Positions 8,545 through 16,196 are shown, counted from the stretch's first letter. The stretch is DNA of 24,580 nt from Bacteroidales bacterium UBA4347 (GCA_002394185.1 DGTB01000047.1:1-24580), one strand, 5' to 3'. The notes: generated from the letters alone by a model not told the origin. Translations and numbers: made by a program.

Positions 8545-8565
8545 GGACTGCCAAAATGGCAGTCC
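8545..8565 (-). terminator. Intrinsic terminator of the galE transcript
   Basis: A 9-bp perfect stem, GGACTGCCA (8545-8553) and TGGCAGTCC (8557-8565), with a 3-nt loop. On the minus strand it is followed by TTTTTTGTTTGG. It lies about 270 bp after the galE stop, beyond the hairpin repeat array, and upstream of clpB. Confidence 0.85.
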
Positions 8566-8651
8566 ATGTGTCAGTTCTCGTATTTTATCTGCTCGCCCTC
8601 GGCATAGCGTAATTTGGCCTTTGGGAGAGGAGTTTTGAACCCCTCAGTCCT

Positions 8652-8836
8652 TCGGACAGCTCCCCTTTTCGTAAGGGGAGCATCCTGATGGGTTCTTTTC
8701 GGACAGCTTCCCTTTCGTAAGGGGAGCATCCTGATGGGTTCTTTTCGGACAGCTCCCCTTTCGTAAGGGGAGCATCCTGACGGGTTCTTTTCGGACAGCT
8801 CCCCTTTCGTAAGGGGAGCATCCTGACGGGTTCTTT
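8652..8836 (-). repeat. Tandem array of four 46-47-bp hairpin repeats after galE
   Basis: Units start at 8652, 8699, 8745 and 8791. Each contains arms GCTCCCCTT and AAGGGGAGC with a TCGT loop; the first two units vary slightly. Units differ by one or two bases, and there are no unique spacers. The array starts at the galE stop codon and is followed by about 80 bp (8571-8651) without a recognisable gene. Open frames through it, such as one of 150 codons, are repeat translations. If transcribed with galE, it would fold into a row of stem-loops before the terminator. Confidence 0.85.
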
Positions 8837-8852
8837 TAGTTCTGATTGAGAT
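8830..8852. repeat. 23-bp repeat, copy at the galE 3' end
   Basis: This sequence begins GTTCTTTTAGTTCTGATT on the + strand and covers the galE stop and last codons. It matches 9989-10011 at 21 of 23 positions and 9954-9976 at 20 of 23, in the same orientation. The copies therefore flank galE. Confidence 0.6.
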
Positions 8853-9882
8853 CCGGGTACCCTTCCGGGTTCTGGCGCTGCCAGTTCCAGCTGTCGCGGA
8901 CCATCTCGTCGATGCCATACCTGGCTTCCCATCCCAGTTCGGCCTTCGCCTTTGCGGGATTGCAATAGCAGGTGGCAATGTCGCCGGCACGGCGCGGCTT
9001 GATGCTGTAAGGAACATCGACACCGTTGACGCGGACGAAAGCCTTCACCATGTCCAGCACCGAGTAGCCGTGACCCGTACCAATATTATATATGCCTATG
9101 CCGCAACGGCGGGCAATGGCCTGCAGAGCGCAGACATGGGCTCCGGCCAGGTCGACGACGTGGATATAGTCGCGCACTCCGGTGCCGTCGGGCGTGGGAT
9201 AGTCGTTGCCGAAAACACCCAGCTCCTTGCGCTTGCCGACGGCCACCTGGGTGATGTAGGGCATCAGGTTGTTCGGTATGCCGTTGGGGTTCTCCCCTAT
9301 CCTGCCGCTGGGATGCGCACCCACGGGGTTGAAGTAGCGCAGCAGCACCACATTCCACTCGGGGTCGGCCTTCTGGATGTCCATCAGCACCTGTTCGAGC
9401 ATGCTTTTAGTCCAGCCGTAGGGATTGGTGCACTGCCCTTTTGGGCATTGCTCGGTGATGGGAATCTCGGCGGGGTCGCCGTAGATGGTGGCCGAGGAGC
9501 TGAAGATGATGTTCTTGCAGCCGTGCTTGCGCATCACGTCCACCAGCGTCAGCGTGCCACCGATGTTGTTCTCGTAGTATTCCCACGGCTTCTCCACGCT
9601 CTCGCCCACGGCCTTGAGGCCTGCGAAGTGGATGCAAGCATCCATTTTATGCTCGGCGAATACCCCCTCCAGACCCTCGCGGTCGCGGATATCCACCTCG
9701 TAGAACGGAATATGGACCGCCGGCGTCTCGCCGGCACCAATGATTTCCTCCACCCTCCGCAGCGACTCGGGGTTCGAGTTGCTCAGGTTGTCCACCACCA
9801 CAGCCGTGTGGCCCGCCTTGTAAAGCTCTATTAACGTATGGGAGCCGATGAACCCCGCCCCCCCGGTTACCAGGATATTCAT
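8836..9882 (-). CDS. galE: UDP-glucose 4-epimerase GalE
   Basis: Interconverts UDP-glucose and UDP-galactose in the Leloir pathway and for surface polysaccharide precursors. It is an extended short-chain dehydrogenase of 348 residues with the NAD-binding motif VTGGAGFIGSH at the N-terminus, a catalytic Ser/Thr region SSSATIYG (S130 area), and the YxxxK pair Y155/K159 in NPYGWTK. NPVGAHPSGRIGE and GTGVRDYIHVVDLA are typical GalE segments. The gene appears to stand alone, with about 216 bp upstream to the channel gene and the hairpin array at its 3' end. The last codons (DLNQN, stop) fall in a 23-bp sequence that recurs twice upstream of the gene. Confidence 0.96.
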   Translation of the reverse strand: MNILVTGGAGFIGSHTLIELYKAGHTAVVVDNLSNSNPESLRRVEEIIGAGETPAVHIPFYEVDIRDREGLEGVFAEHKMDACIHFAGLKAVGESVEKPWEYYENNIGGTLTLVDVMRKHGCKNIIFSSSATIYGDPAEIPITEQCPKGQCTNPYGWTKSMLEQVLMDIQKADPEWNVVLLRYFNPVGAHPSGRIGENPNGIPNNLMPYITQVAVGKRKELGVFGNDYPTPDGTGVRDYIHVVDLAGAHVCALQAIARRCGIGIYNIGTGHGYSVLDMVKAFVRVNGVDVPYSIKPRRAGDIATCYCNPAKAKAELGWEARYGIDEMVRDSWNWQRQNPEGYPDLNQN

Positions 9883-9953
9883 ACCTTACTATCTTTTTTT
9901 TCTTAATACTCAATCAAACAAAATAAAAAGAATAATCAGAATTATTCCACCCC

Positions 9954-10011
9954 TTTCTTTTCATTCTGATTGAGATAGATTTCTTCTTGTTCTTTTAGTT
10001 CTAATTGGGAT
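9954..10011. repeat. Two 23-bp repeat copies upstream of galE
   Basis: Copies lie at 9954-9976 and 9989-10011, both close to the galE 3' end sequence at 8830-8852. The rest of 9883-10040 is A/T-rich and holds no gene that I can support. On the minus strand this would be the galE leader. Confidence 0.55.
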
Positions 10012-10056
10012 ATAACGCAGAGAACACCACAATATTGTATCTCCAGAACAAAAAAA

Positions 10057-10088
10057 CTTGGGGTCGCAGCCTGTCTGCCCCCACCAAG
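10057..10088 (-). terminator. Possible terminator after the ion channel gene
   Basis: CTTGGGG (10057-10063) can pair with CCCCACCAAG (10079-10088) with a 2-nt bulge. On the minus strand the hairpin is followed by TTTTTTTGTTC. It begins 11 nt after the channel stop codon, at the end of the ten-gene run. The stem is imperfect, hence moderate confidence. Confidence 0.55.
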
Positions 10089-10098
10089 CCTCCCCCCC

Positions 10099-11853
10099 CT
10101 ATTGAAGAGAGTCCATCAGCACCTTCAGCGCTGCATAGTAGCGCTCGTCCTTGGCCTTGAGCACAGAGAGAACGTTCAAATAGACCACCACCACCGTCGC
10201 CCCTGTATGATTGAATATCGCGCGGGCTATGTGGGTATCGTCGAGGCCGAAACACCTGTTGCCGTGAGTGGCAAAGGTGAAATTGAAAGTATAGTCCTTG
10301 CGGGCCGCGGAGTGGACCATAACCTCGGAAGCATTCCTGCGCAGACGCTCGCAGAAATCCTCCACCCATTGGCGGTCTCCTTCAGCCACATGCGAGCCCT
10401 CGAAGCGGTAGCTTTCGGTGCCGGTGGGCATGCCCCATTGCACCTCGAAGTCCGCCCTGCCGCTGGCCCCGCTCATGATACAGAGCACGCGCTGGCCCCG
10501 GTGGATTTGCCGCAGGGCATCGATGTAGTCGGCGAAGATGGCGTTGCCGATAGCCTCGTTTTCGTTGCACTTTCCAGAGGTTGGCGAGAAAAGGTCGGTA
10601 GGCACTTTCATGTCGGCATAGTAGGGGCTGGAGGTCTGGCCCGTTTCGTTGGCCGCGCCGTAGAAGCGTCGTTCGCGGCAAATGAGGTTGAAGGGGGTGT
10701 TCTCCGCCACAGTGGCTGCGATGTGCGAGAGCGAGTATTCGGTGGCGTTGTAGGGAAAGAGGAGGACGGTGGTCTCGTCGGCATTCCAGCGGCGATAGCC
10801 GAATGTGGTGTTGCAAAGGAACCGTTCCACCACCGTCATGTCGTTTGCGCGCAGGCTCTCGTCACTCTTCATCGGGCGCAGCCGCATATCGTCCGACGAG
10901 CGCACAGCCTCCAACATCTCGTTGTCGGTGAGCATACAAATGGCGCGCAGATAGTCGACCGAGAGGTAGCGGGCCGGTGCCGAACGCGGATGCTCGTCGT
11001 CGCTCATCAGCAGCAGCTTCTTCCGCAAATGCTGCGACTCGAAGCGCCGGTAGAGCAGATTGCGGCGCTGCTCGAGTTCCTCTTCCTGGCGGGTGGCCTC
11101 GATTGTCTCGATGAATCCGGACCCTATCAGTCCCGCCGGCACGGCGAAGATGGCGATGCCCAGCACACCCACCAGCACCGCTATCAGGCGGCCCCAGAAA
11201 GTGACAGGCGGCGTGTCGGCGAAGTCGCCGGGGTCGCCAATGTACTGCATAAAAGCCCACACAACACTGCACCACCCATTGTCGTAAACCTCGGGCTGCG
11301 CCTGGTGCTCCACGAAGAAAAGCAGGAACGACAGGATAAGTGTCACAATGCAGAGAAACTGCAGCGAGATCCACAGCTCGTGACTCTTCGACCGGAAGGC
11401 ATCGCCCAGCAGGCGGAACGACTTCATATAGCGGAACACCCTCAGCAACCGGAACACCCTCAGCACCTTCAGCGCCGCGTATGGCACGGGGAACAGCAGC
11501 GCAAGGTAGAAGCTGTAGGTCGACACAATGTCGATGAAACCATAGAACGACAGGCAATACCTCACACGGCCCCAGAAGCCCTTGTACTTCGCGTCCAACA
11601 AATCGGCACACCAGATGCGCAGCGACACCTCGATGGTGAAGACCGCCGTGGTGAAGATGTCGATGGCGCGAAGCCATCCGCCGTAGCGAAGGCTGATGCT
11701 GTCGAAGGTGGAAAGGAACACCTCGACGGTACTGATGATGATCAGACCGATGATAGCCCAATCCACCTTGTTCTCCCACTGCCGCGTCTCCAGTCGGTCG
11801 TCGAAGACGCGGTTCAACTGCTGCTTTATAGATAGTTTTTTTATAACTTCCAT
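10099..11853 (-). CDS. Voltage-gated-type ion channel with a large unknown C-terminal domain
   Basis: Inner-membrane channel of the six-helix ion transport family. From the ATG at 11853 it has 584 residues. S1 is at about 31-50, S2 at 62-82, S3 at 101-121, S4 at 126-148 with Arg/Lys every third or fourth residue (LKVLRVFRLLRVFRYMKSFR), S5 at 160-181, the pore loop at 192-216, and S6 at 222-250. The pore reads QYIGDPGDFA where potassium channels have TVGYGD, so ion selectivity is uncertain. A charged helix follows S6. Residues about 285-584 form a soluble domain I cannot assign; it contains LCIMSGASGRADFEVQWG and a conserved-looking GLDDTHIARAIFNHTGA. It is not obviously an RCK or cyclic-nucleotide domain. 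A GTG at 11868 is an alternative start. Last gene of the island, 27 bp after an LRR gene. Confidence 0.82.
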   Translation of the reverse strand: MEVIKKLSIKQQLNRVFDDRLETRQWENKVDWAIIGLIIISTVEVFLSTFDSISLRYGGWLRAIDIFTTAVFTIEVSLRIWCADLLDAKYKGFWGRVRYCLSFYGFIDIVSTYSFYLALLFPVPYAALKVLRVFRLLRVFRYMKSFRLLGDAFRSKSHELWISLQFLCIVTLILSFLLFFVEHQAQPEVYDNGWCSVVWAFMQYIGDPGDFADTPPVTFWGRLIAVLVGVLGIAIFAVPAGLIGSGFIETIEATRQEEELEQRRNLLYRRFESQHLRKKLLLMSDDEHPRSAPARYLSVDYLRAICMLTDNEMLEAVRSSDDMRLRPMKSDESLRANDMTVVERFLCNTTFGYRRWNADETTVLLFPYNATEYSLSHIAATVAENTPFNLICRERRFYGAANETGQTSSPYYADMKVPTDLFSPTSGKCNENEAIGNAIFADYIDALRQIHRGQRVLCIMSGASGRADFEVQWGMPTGTESYRFEGSHVAEGDRQWVEDFCERLRRNASEVMVHSAARKDYTFNFTFATHGNRCFGLDDTHIARAIFNHTGATVVVVYLNVLSVLKAKDERYYAALKVLMDSLQ

Positions 11854-11880
11854 TGATTCGCCAAACACTAAAAGCCTCCC

Positions 11881-12588
11881 CTACTTCACCCGCACCACCT
11901 CGCAGTCTTCGGGGAAAGCATTGTAACGCACGCCGGCATCGGGGTTGGGTATGACCACCTGTTTTATCCGTGTTCCTACGAAAGCCTCACTACAGATGTC
12001 AACCACCGAGCTGGGAATAATAACACTCTCGAGGTTTTCATTGTTAAAGAACGCCTGGTCGCCGATGCGCTTCACCGAGTTGGGAACAGAGACCTTCGTG
12101 AAAGCGGCGAAGTCGAACGCCCAGTTAGGTATTTCGCCGAGCGTTTCGGGAAGTACAAAATTGGCCAACTTGCTGCAACGGCTGAAAGCACTGACTCCCA
12201 TCCAGCGCAGCGACGGCATTTCAACGGTCGTCAGGCCGGTGCAACCATAGAAAGCGCTGTAGTCTATGCCCTCCACGCCGGCAGCCTGCACGGCCGTCAG
12301 CCCGCTCTCGCGGAAAGCCTCGGGACGAATGGTTTTCACGCTGTCGGGTATCAGGACTTCCGTCAGCTCCTTGCAGCCCATGAAAGCCTGCTTTCCAATG
12401 GAAGCAACTGTGTAGCAGCGGCCTTCACATTTCACGGCTTCGGGCATCACCACTTTCCCTTGAGGTTTGTCTCCTTCCGCCGTCAGCACCTCCACCTCGT
12501 GGTCGTTCTCCGCATGGAACAACAGCGTGTGCCCCGACTCAGTCTGGCCTATGAACAGATGCTCTGCCTGTTGCTCTACGTGTATCAT
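11881..12588 (-). CDS. BspA-type leucine-rich repeat protein
   Basis: 235 residues of LRR_5-type repeats of about 22 residues with the pattern IG..AF..C..L..V.IP.SV (for example SIGKQAFMGCKELTEVLIP). It has no signal peptide or membrane segment, so it is probably cytoplasmic unless exported otherwise. The N-terminal 55 residues (GHTLLFHAENDHEVEVL, then QGKVVMPEAVKCEG) form a beta lead-in that also precedes the repeats of the Ala/Glu/Lys-helix protein and the kinase of this island. Such repeats usually mediate protein binding. It lies between the small coiled-coil gene (20-bp gap) and the channel gene (27-bp gap). Confidence 0.85.
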   Translation of the reverse strand: MIHVEQQAEHLFIGQTESGHTLLFHAENDHEVEVLTAEGDKPQGKVVMPEAVKCEGRCYTVASIGKQAFMGCKELTEVLIPDSVKTIRPEAFRESGLTAVQAAGVEGIDYSAFYGCTGLTTVEMPSLRWMGVSAFSRCSKLANFVLPETLGEIPNWAFDFAAFTKVSVPNSVKRIGDQAFFNNENLESVIIPSSVVDICSEAFVGTRIKQVVIPNPDAGVRYNAFPEDCEVVRVK

Positions 12589-12608
12589 ATTTGATATGAT
12601 TTATTGGG

Positions 12609-12869
12609 TTATTTCTTCTTTGCACGTTCGCGCTCGCGTTTCAAGTCGTCCTTGGCACGTTCGATGTCGCGCTTCAAACTCTCGATGCGGCGGTCGTGAC
12701 TGGCGGCACGCTCGATTTTCTGTTTGCGGTAGCTGGCCTTGCTGCTGGTGGTGGAGGCACGTTTGACGAGATCTGCATAATGAGCATTGTCTCTTTTCTT
12801 GGCCTCACGCTCGTCGGCGACATCCTTGCGGAGGTCGATGAGGCGCTTGCGGTAGTATTCTACGCTCAT
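12609..12869 (-). CDS. Small basic coiled-coil protein
   Basis: 86 residues, strongly charged and basic, with no hydrophobic core segment. Two helical stretches are likely: YYRKRLIDLRKDVADEREAK near the N-terminus and SHDRRIESLKRDIERAKDDL near the C-terminus, joined by a Ser/Thr-rich hinge (STTSSKASYRK). It ends RERERAKKK. I recognise no family. The position in an all-minus gene run (41 bp after the unknown gene, 20 bp before the LRR gene) and the clean ATG support a real gene. It may be a scaffold or nucleic-acid-binding partner; that is a guess. Confidence 0.7.
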   Translation of the reverse strand: MSVEYYRKRLIDLRKDVADEREAKKRDNAHYADLVKRASTTSSKASYRKQKIERAASHDRRIESLKRDIERAKDDLKRERERAKKK

Positions 12870-12910
12870 AATTGTTGTGTTTTTTTTAAATGTTATTATT
12901 TATTGATTAA

Positions 12911-13816
12911 TTAAAGTTTACTGTTTCTGGGACACTGGAAGTTAACTCCCTCCAAATAACCCTTTTGTGCAAAGAGTGTGCGGATGCGGTTCCAAGCCAC
13001 GATATTGCCCTTTATGGTGGCGTCGGGGCAGAGCTTGAACGACTGCTGCAGGTTGTCGGTGATGCAGTCGGCATATATGTCGCGCATCTCGGCCTGTGTG
13101 AGTGTAGGCCGTGCGCAGCCTCGCTCGTTGCCCTTCAATGGTTTGCAGGGTACGAAGCTGTACATCCCTTCATAGGGATTCGCGGGCGACGCGCCATAGT
13201 AGAGGCGCATCCGCGAACCGTCTTTCTTCCATCCAGGCTCGTTCATTCCGAGGCCAATGCCCACAATCTCCGCATAGTCTTTCAAACCGGGGTCGAAATC
13301 CATACCTCCAAGCTCGTCGCAATAGTCCTTGTAGTCGCCCACCACGAACACCGTGTCGACCGCAAACAGCCCGTTTACCCTCGATCCGAACAGCACCACG
13401 CTGCCCGGCAGCAAATGTGCCAACTGCGTCGGTCCCGTCTTGCGTCGCTGCTGGCAGCAGCGGAAGAGAAACTGCTCGTGGAACACAAAGGGGTCTGTGT
13501 TTTGACGGTAGCGACCCTTACCATCTTTAACCGTCTCTGTCAAGTCCAGCACCGGACGGTGAATCACGTGAGGCGAGCATCCATCCTCTTTGGGATTGGT
13601 TATACGTGTAATGAGCGACTGCGGCTCCCACTCTCCCCAGAAGGTCAACTCCTCCTCTATCAAACGGTCTCTGGAAACATACTGTCCTTGGGCACAAAGG
13701 AACTTGCGGCGGTGGCTGCCGTGGTTCCAGGCTATGAGGTCACTCTTGTTCCTCTTTGCAGGGCGGTTCTCTATGCCGGGGTGCATGAACTGCACGAAAG
13801 AAAGTATGTCGGTCAT
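12911..13816 (-). CDS. Unrecognised protein, coupled to the glycosylase-like gene
   Basis: 301 residues, apparently soluble. Visible landmarks: FVQFMHPGIE near the N-terminus, WNHGSHRRKFLCAQGQYV, FWGEWEP, a hydrophobic core GSVVLFGSRVNGLFAVDTVF (about 155-175) and YGASPANPYEGMYSFVPCKP. Several cysteines are present (FRCCQQRR) without a clear zinc pattern. The His/Trp/Pro-rich segments look like a conserved enzyme or modified-base recognition fold, but I cannot name it. Its ATG overlaps the stop of the upstream uracil-DNA-glycosylase-like gene as ATGA, so the two are probably translated together and may work on the same substrate. Confidence 0.75.
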   Translation of the reverse strand: MTDILSFVQFMHPGIENRPAKRNKSDLIAWNHGSHRRKFLCAQGQYVSRDRLIEEELTFWGEWEPQSLITRITNPKEDGCSPHVIHRPVLDLTETVKDGKGRYRQNTDPFVFHEQFLFRCCQQRRKTGPTQLAHLLPGSVVLFGSRVNGLFAVDTVFVVGDYKDYCDELGGMDFDPGLKDYAEIVGIGLGMNEPGWKKDGSRMRLYYGASPANPYEGMYSFVPCKPLKGNERGCARPTLTQAEMRDIYADCITDNLQQSFKLCPDATIKGNIVAWNRIRTLFAQKGYLEGVNFQCPRNSKL

Positions 13817-14565
13817 AGTTTGTAGTCTTTCTTGATTTGCATTAGCTTTTCTTTAAGGGTCTCTTCTTTGATGGAGAACGGGCCCGAAATATTGTTGAAA
13901 CCCCAAATGACAACACATCCACTCTTCGTCTTTCCGACCCTCAGATAGTGGCTACCTTTATCGGCATCGCCAAGGTAGGCCTTGAAAGCTATAGGGAACT
14001 GCTCTTTCACCACAGCGCTGTTGGCCGAAACCAGCACCGTGTCGGGCTTCAATAGATCCATCAGGTCCTCATAGAGACCATTCGACTGTTCGTCGATATA
14101 TTTCTTCTGTAGGGGAGAAAGCTTGCTCCACGTCGGGTCGGTTGCCGATGGGGTGTATATGTCAATGTGGATAGCACGGTTTGGCATCTTGGTGGCCGCA
14201 TAATAGCTAGCATCCAATGGTTTTAAGGCCTTCTCGAAATGGTTAAACCATTTGCTATATGGCTCCGTCTCGAAATAGGCATTCATCGCGGCGACGTAAA
14301 TCTCGACATCCTTTGCTCCGAGTGTCTTCTTGCCTCGTAGTCCTGACGCTTTGGGGAAGCGGTCTTTGTCTTTTGGGAACTCCTTCAACGACGGGTTCAA
14401 CCCTACGGTGACAATCTTCCTTTTCGAATGGCAGTAGGCTTCCATATCGCCGAACCAAAGGATGGGGATAGAATCCTGTATCATATAGTCCTTCACCTGT
14501 GAGCTCTCCATCAGGTTGCGATGGTTGATCCAGCCTCTTTTGACAATGCCCTCAATCGTTTTCAT
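13813..14565 (-). CDS. Uracil-DNA glycosylase-like superfamily protein
   Basis: 250 residues. The segment ILWFGDMEAYCHSKRKIVTVG followed by LNPS is like the first active-site motif of the uracil-DNA glycosylase fold (a hydrophobic strand ending in G.NPS). A later strand, KPDTVLVSANSAVV, fits the second half of the fold. The gene may therefore excise or bind a damaged or modified base; activity is not shown. It follows the LRR-helix gene after 37 bp and overlaps the next gene by 4 bp (ATGA). Its base composition is lower in G+C than galE or clpB, which may indicate acquisition. A 14-bp perfect palindrome lies 3 bp upstream of its ATG. Confidence 0.62.
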   Translation of the reverse strand: MKTIEGIVKRGWINHRNLMESSQVKDYMIQDSIPILWFGDMEAYCHSKRKIVTVGLNPSLKEFPKDKDRFPKASGLRGKKTLGAKDVEIYVAAMNAYFETEPYSKWFNHFEKALKPLDASYYAATKMPNRAIHIDIYTPSATDPTWSKLSPLQKKYIDEQSNGLYEDLMDLLKPDTVLVSANSAVVKEQFPIAFKAYLGDADKGSHYLRVGKTKSGCVVIWGFNNISGPFSIKEETLKEKLMQIKKDYKL

Positions 14566-14568
14566 AAT

Positions 14569-14582
14569 GTAACAGCTGTTAC
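14569..14582. promoter_or_regulatory. Perfect 14-bp palindrome upstream of the glycosylase-like gene
   Basis: GTAACAGCTGTTAC is its own reverse complement and sits in the 37-bp gap between two minus-strand genes, ending 3 bp before the ATG. It could be an operator or a small RNA hairpin at the ribosome site. No function is shown. Confidence 0.35.
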
Positions 14583-14602
14583 CGGTTGTACTTGTGTTTC
14601 TT

Positions 14603-16126
14603 TTAACGTATTACGTTGGTATTATAAGAAAATGCACTGTAATCTACATTGCATTGCTTGTTGGGTATCACCACATTGCCGAGAGCATAGCACCTGTTGA
14701 ATGCATAACCACCTATTTTCACTACCGAAGCAGGGATGATGACCTTCTCTATCTTTTCGCAATCACAAAAAGTACTCCCCGGTATCTCTTTTACTCCACT
14801 TGGAATAATGACCTTGATTAGTCCTTTGCATTTTTCGAAAGCTGACTGGCCAATAGTGGTGACGTTCTTGAAGTCGATGCTCTGGAGGCCGGTGCAGCCA
14901 TAGAAAGCCGACTGGCCAATGGTGATGACGTTCTTGAAGTCGATGCTCTGGAGGGCGGTGCAACCTTGGAAAGCCGACTGGCCGATGGTGGTGACGTTCC
15001 TGAAGTCGATGCTCTGGAGGCCGGTGCAGCCACAGAAGGCCGACTGTCCGATGGTGGTGACGTTCTTGAAGTCGATGCTTTTGAGGCCGGTGCAAGCGTA
15101 GAAGGCTTTTTCTTCAATGTTCGCTATGTTGTTGGACAGATTGACCTTGGACAGCTTGGTGCAGTTGGCGAAGGCGAGACGGGCGATACGGGTAACTTTG
15201 ACGATTCTTCCTTCATAGCTAACTGCATCGGGAATGGTAATTTCTCCTTGCGGTTCCTCGTCCCACATACCGTCGTATTCCGACACTACCTCGGCAAGAC
15301 CATAGTTTATTTTAAAGAAAAGTTTATTGTTTCCCTGTTTTAGCACCAGCCTCCCATCGCCATTGTCCTCGCATTTGGCCACATTGCCAGCCTTGACTTT
15401 GGATTCCGCCTCTGCCTTGGCCTTTGCTTCCGCCTCTGCTTTTGCTTTTGCTTCCGCCTCTGCTTTTGCTTTGGCTTCCGCCTCTGCCTTGGCCCTGGCT
15501 TCCGCCTCTGCCTTGGCCTTGGCTTCCGCCTCTGCCTTGGCTTTGGCTTCCGCCTCCGCTTTGGCCTTTGCTTCTGCCTCCGCCTTTGCTTTGGCTTCCG
15601 CCTCCGCTTTGGCCAAGGCAGCGGCAGCAGCAGCTCGTGCATCTGCCTCCGCTTTGGCCATGATGGCCGCCTCTTCCACTTTTCTACGTGCTGCGACCTT
15701 CAGGGCTTCCACTTCGGGGTTCTCTGCCGGAGCGGGCTCAGCAACAGGGGCTCCATCCTTCTTCTTGTAGAGGAATGGCGAGGCTAAGCCCTTCTGGCGA
15801 TAGTATTCGGGAATCATCTTGCCGACGAAGAGATTGCGGATATCGAACTCCGCCACCGTGCCCTCAAACTCGATGCGTGGAGCCTCTTCGGGGCTGGTGT
15901 ACCAGCGCGAAACTTTGTACACTTCCTGCACCACGCCGCCCACAACGGACAGCACATACCGGTACGGCATGGCCGTCTCCAGCTTGGCACGCCAAGCACG
16001 GCGGGTAGTCTCGTAGAGGTTGCCGCCACGGTCGCCATTGATGACACTCTCTTTCACTTTGATGATGATGTAGTCGATGCCCTCAGGCTCGGCATACACG
16101 GGAATGTTGTTGGTATTGTCGTTCAT
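14603..16126 (-). CDS. Three-part protein: N-terminal beta domain, Ala/Glu/Lys helix, leucine-rich repeats
   Basis: 507 residues, no signal peptide or membrane segment. Residues about 15-120 are a compact domain (NLYETTRRAWRAK, YVLSVVGGVVQEVYKVSRWY, FVGKMIPEYYRQKG, SPFLYKK) resembling a PUA-like (ASCH/EVE-like) beta barrel; this is tentative. Residues 174-245 contain nine octads of the type AEAEAKAK, a TolA-like long single helix. A beta lead-in (KLFFKINYGLAEVV...) and BspA-type LRR_5 repeats follow to the end, including four nearly identical 22-residue units (IDFKNVTTIGQSAF...). The helix may act as a spacer between a binding head and an LRR arm. Its start is 70 bp after a small two-module protein gene, with a GC-rich hairpin between them. 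Confidence 0.85.
   Translation of the reverse strand: MNDNTNNIPVYAEPEGIDYIIIKVKESVINGDRGGNLYETTRRAWRAKLETAMPYRYVLSVVGGVVQEVYKVSRWYTSPEEAPRIEFEGTVAEFDIRNLFVGKMIPEYYRQKGLASPFLYKKKDGAPVAEPAPAENPEVEALKVAARRKVEEAAIMAKAEADARAAAAAALAKAEAEAKAKAEAEAKAKAEAEAKAKAEAEAKAKAEAEARAKAEAEAKAKAEAEAKAKAEAEAKAKAEAESKVKAGNVAKCEDNGDGRLVLKQGNNKLFFKINYGLAEVVSEYDGMWDEEPQGEITIPDAVSYEGRIVKVTRIARLAFANCTKLSKVNLSNNIANIEEKAFYACTGLKSIDFKNVTTIGQSAFCGCTGLQSIDFRNVTTIGQSAFQGCTALQSIDFKNVITIGQSAFYGCTGLQSIDFKNVTTIGQSAFEKCKGLIKVIIPSGVKEIPGSTFCDCEKIEKVIIPASVVKIGGYAFNRCYALGNVVIPNKQCNVDYSAFSYNTNVIR
14861..15124. repeat. Four tandem 66-bp repeats within the LRR region
   Basis: The landmark GACGTTC recurs at 14861, 14927, 14993 and 15059, exactly 66 bp apart, with few differences between units. 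Each encodes one 22-residue LRR unit. The nucleotide identity indicates recent duplication, so copy number may vary between strains. Confidence 0.85.
15392..15607. repeat. Nine 24-bp repeats encoding AEAEAKAK octads
   Basis: A run of 24-bp units (GCC/TTT/GGC-rich on the + strand, such as GCCTTGGCTTTGGCTTCCGC) encodes residues 174-245 of the three-part protein. Units differ mainly at synonymous positions; one octad has Arg for Lys and the last is AEAESKVK. Confidence 0.85.
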
Positions 16127-16153
16127 AGTTGTATTATTTTTGTTTTCTAGAAC

Positions 16154-16179
16154 CCGGCGGGCGGGCTACCGCCCGCCGG
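16154..16179. repeat. GC-rich perfect hairpin between two operon genes
   Basis: An 11-bp perfect stem (CCGGCGGGCGG at 16154-16164, CCGCCCGCCGG at 16169-16179) with a GCTA loop, about 18 nt after the stop of the small two-module gene. No T run follows on the minus strand, so it does not look like an intrinsic terminator. It may protect the upstream mRNA from exonucleases or cause partial termination. Confidence 0.65.
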
Positions 16180-16196
16180 ATTGGTTGCCGTAAGGC

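Noticed and set aside
8652..8836. CRISPR array
   Set aside because: The repeats are contiguous, with no unique spacers, and no cas gene is present. The units are hairpin repeats.
8571..9023. Minus-strand frames of 126-150 codons through the hairpin array
   Set aside because: The products are repeat translations (units like LPLRKGSCPKR) and their 5' parts overlap galE in another frame.
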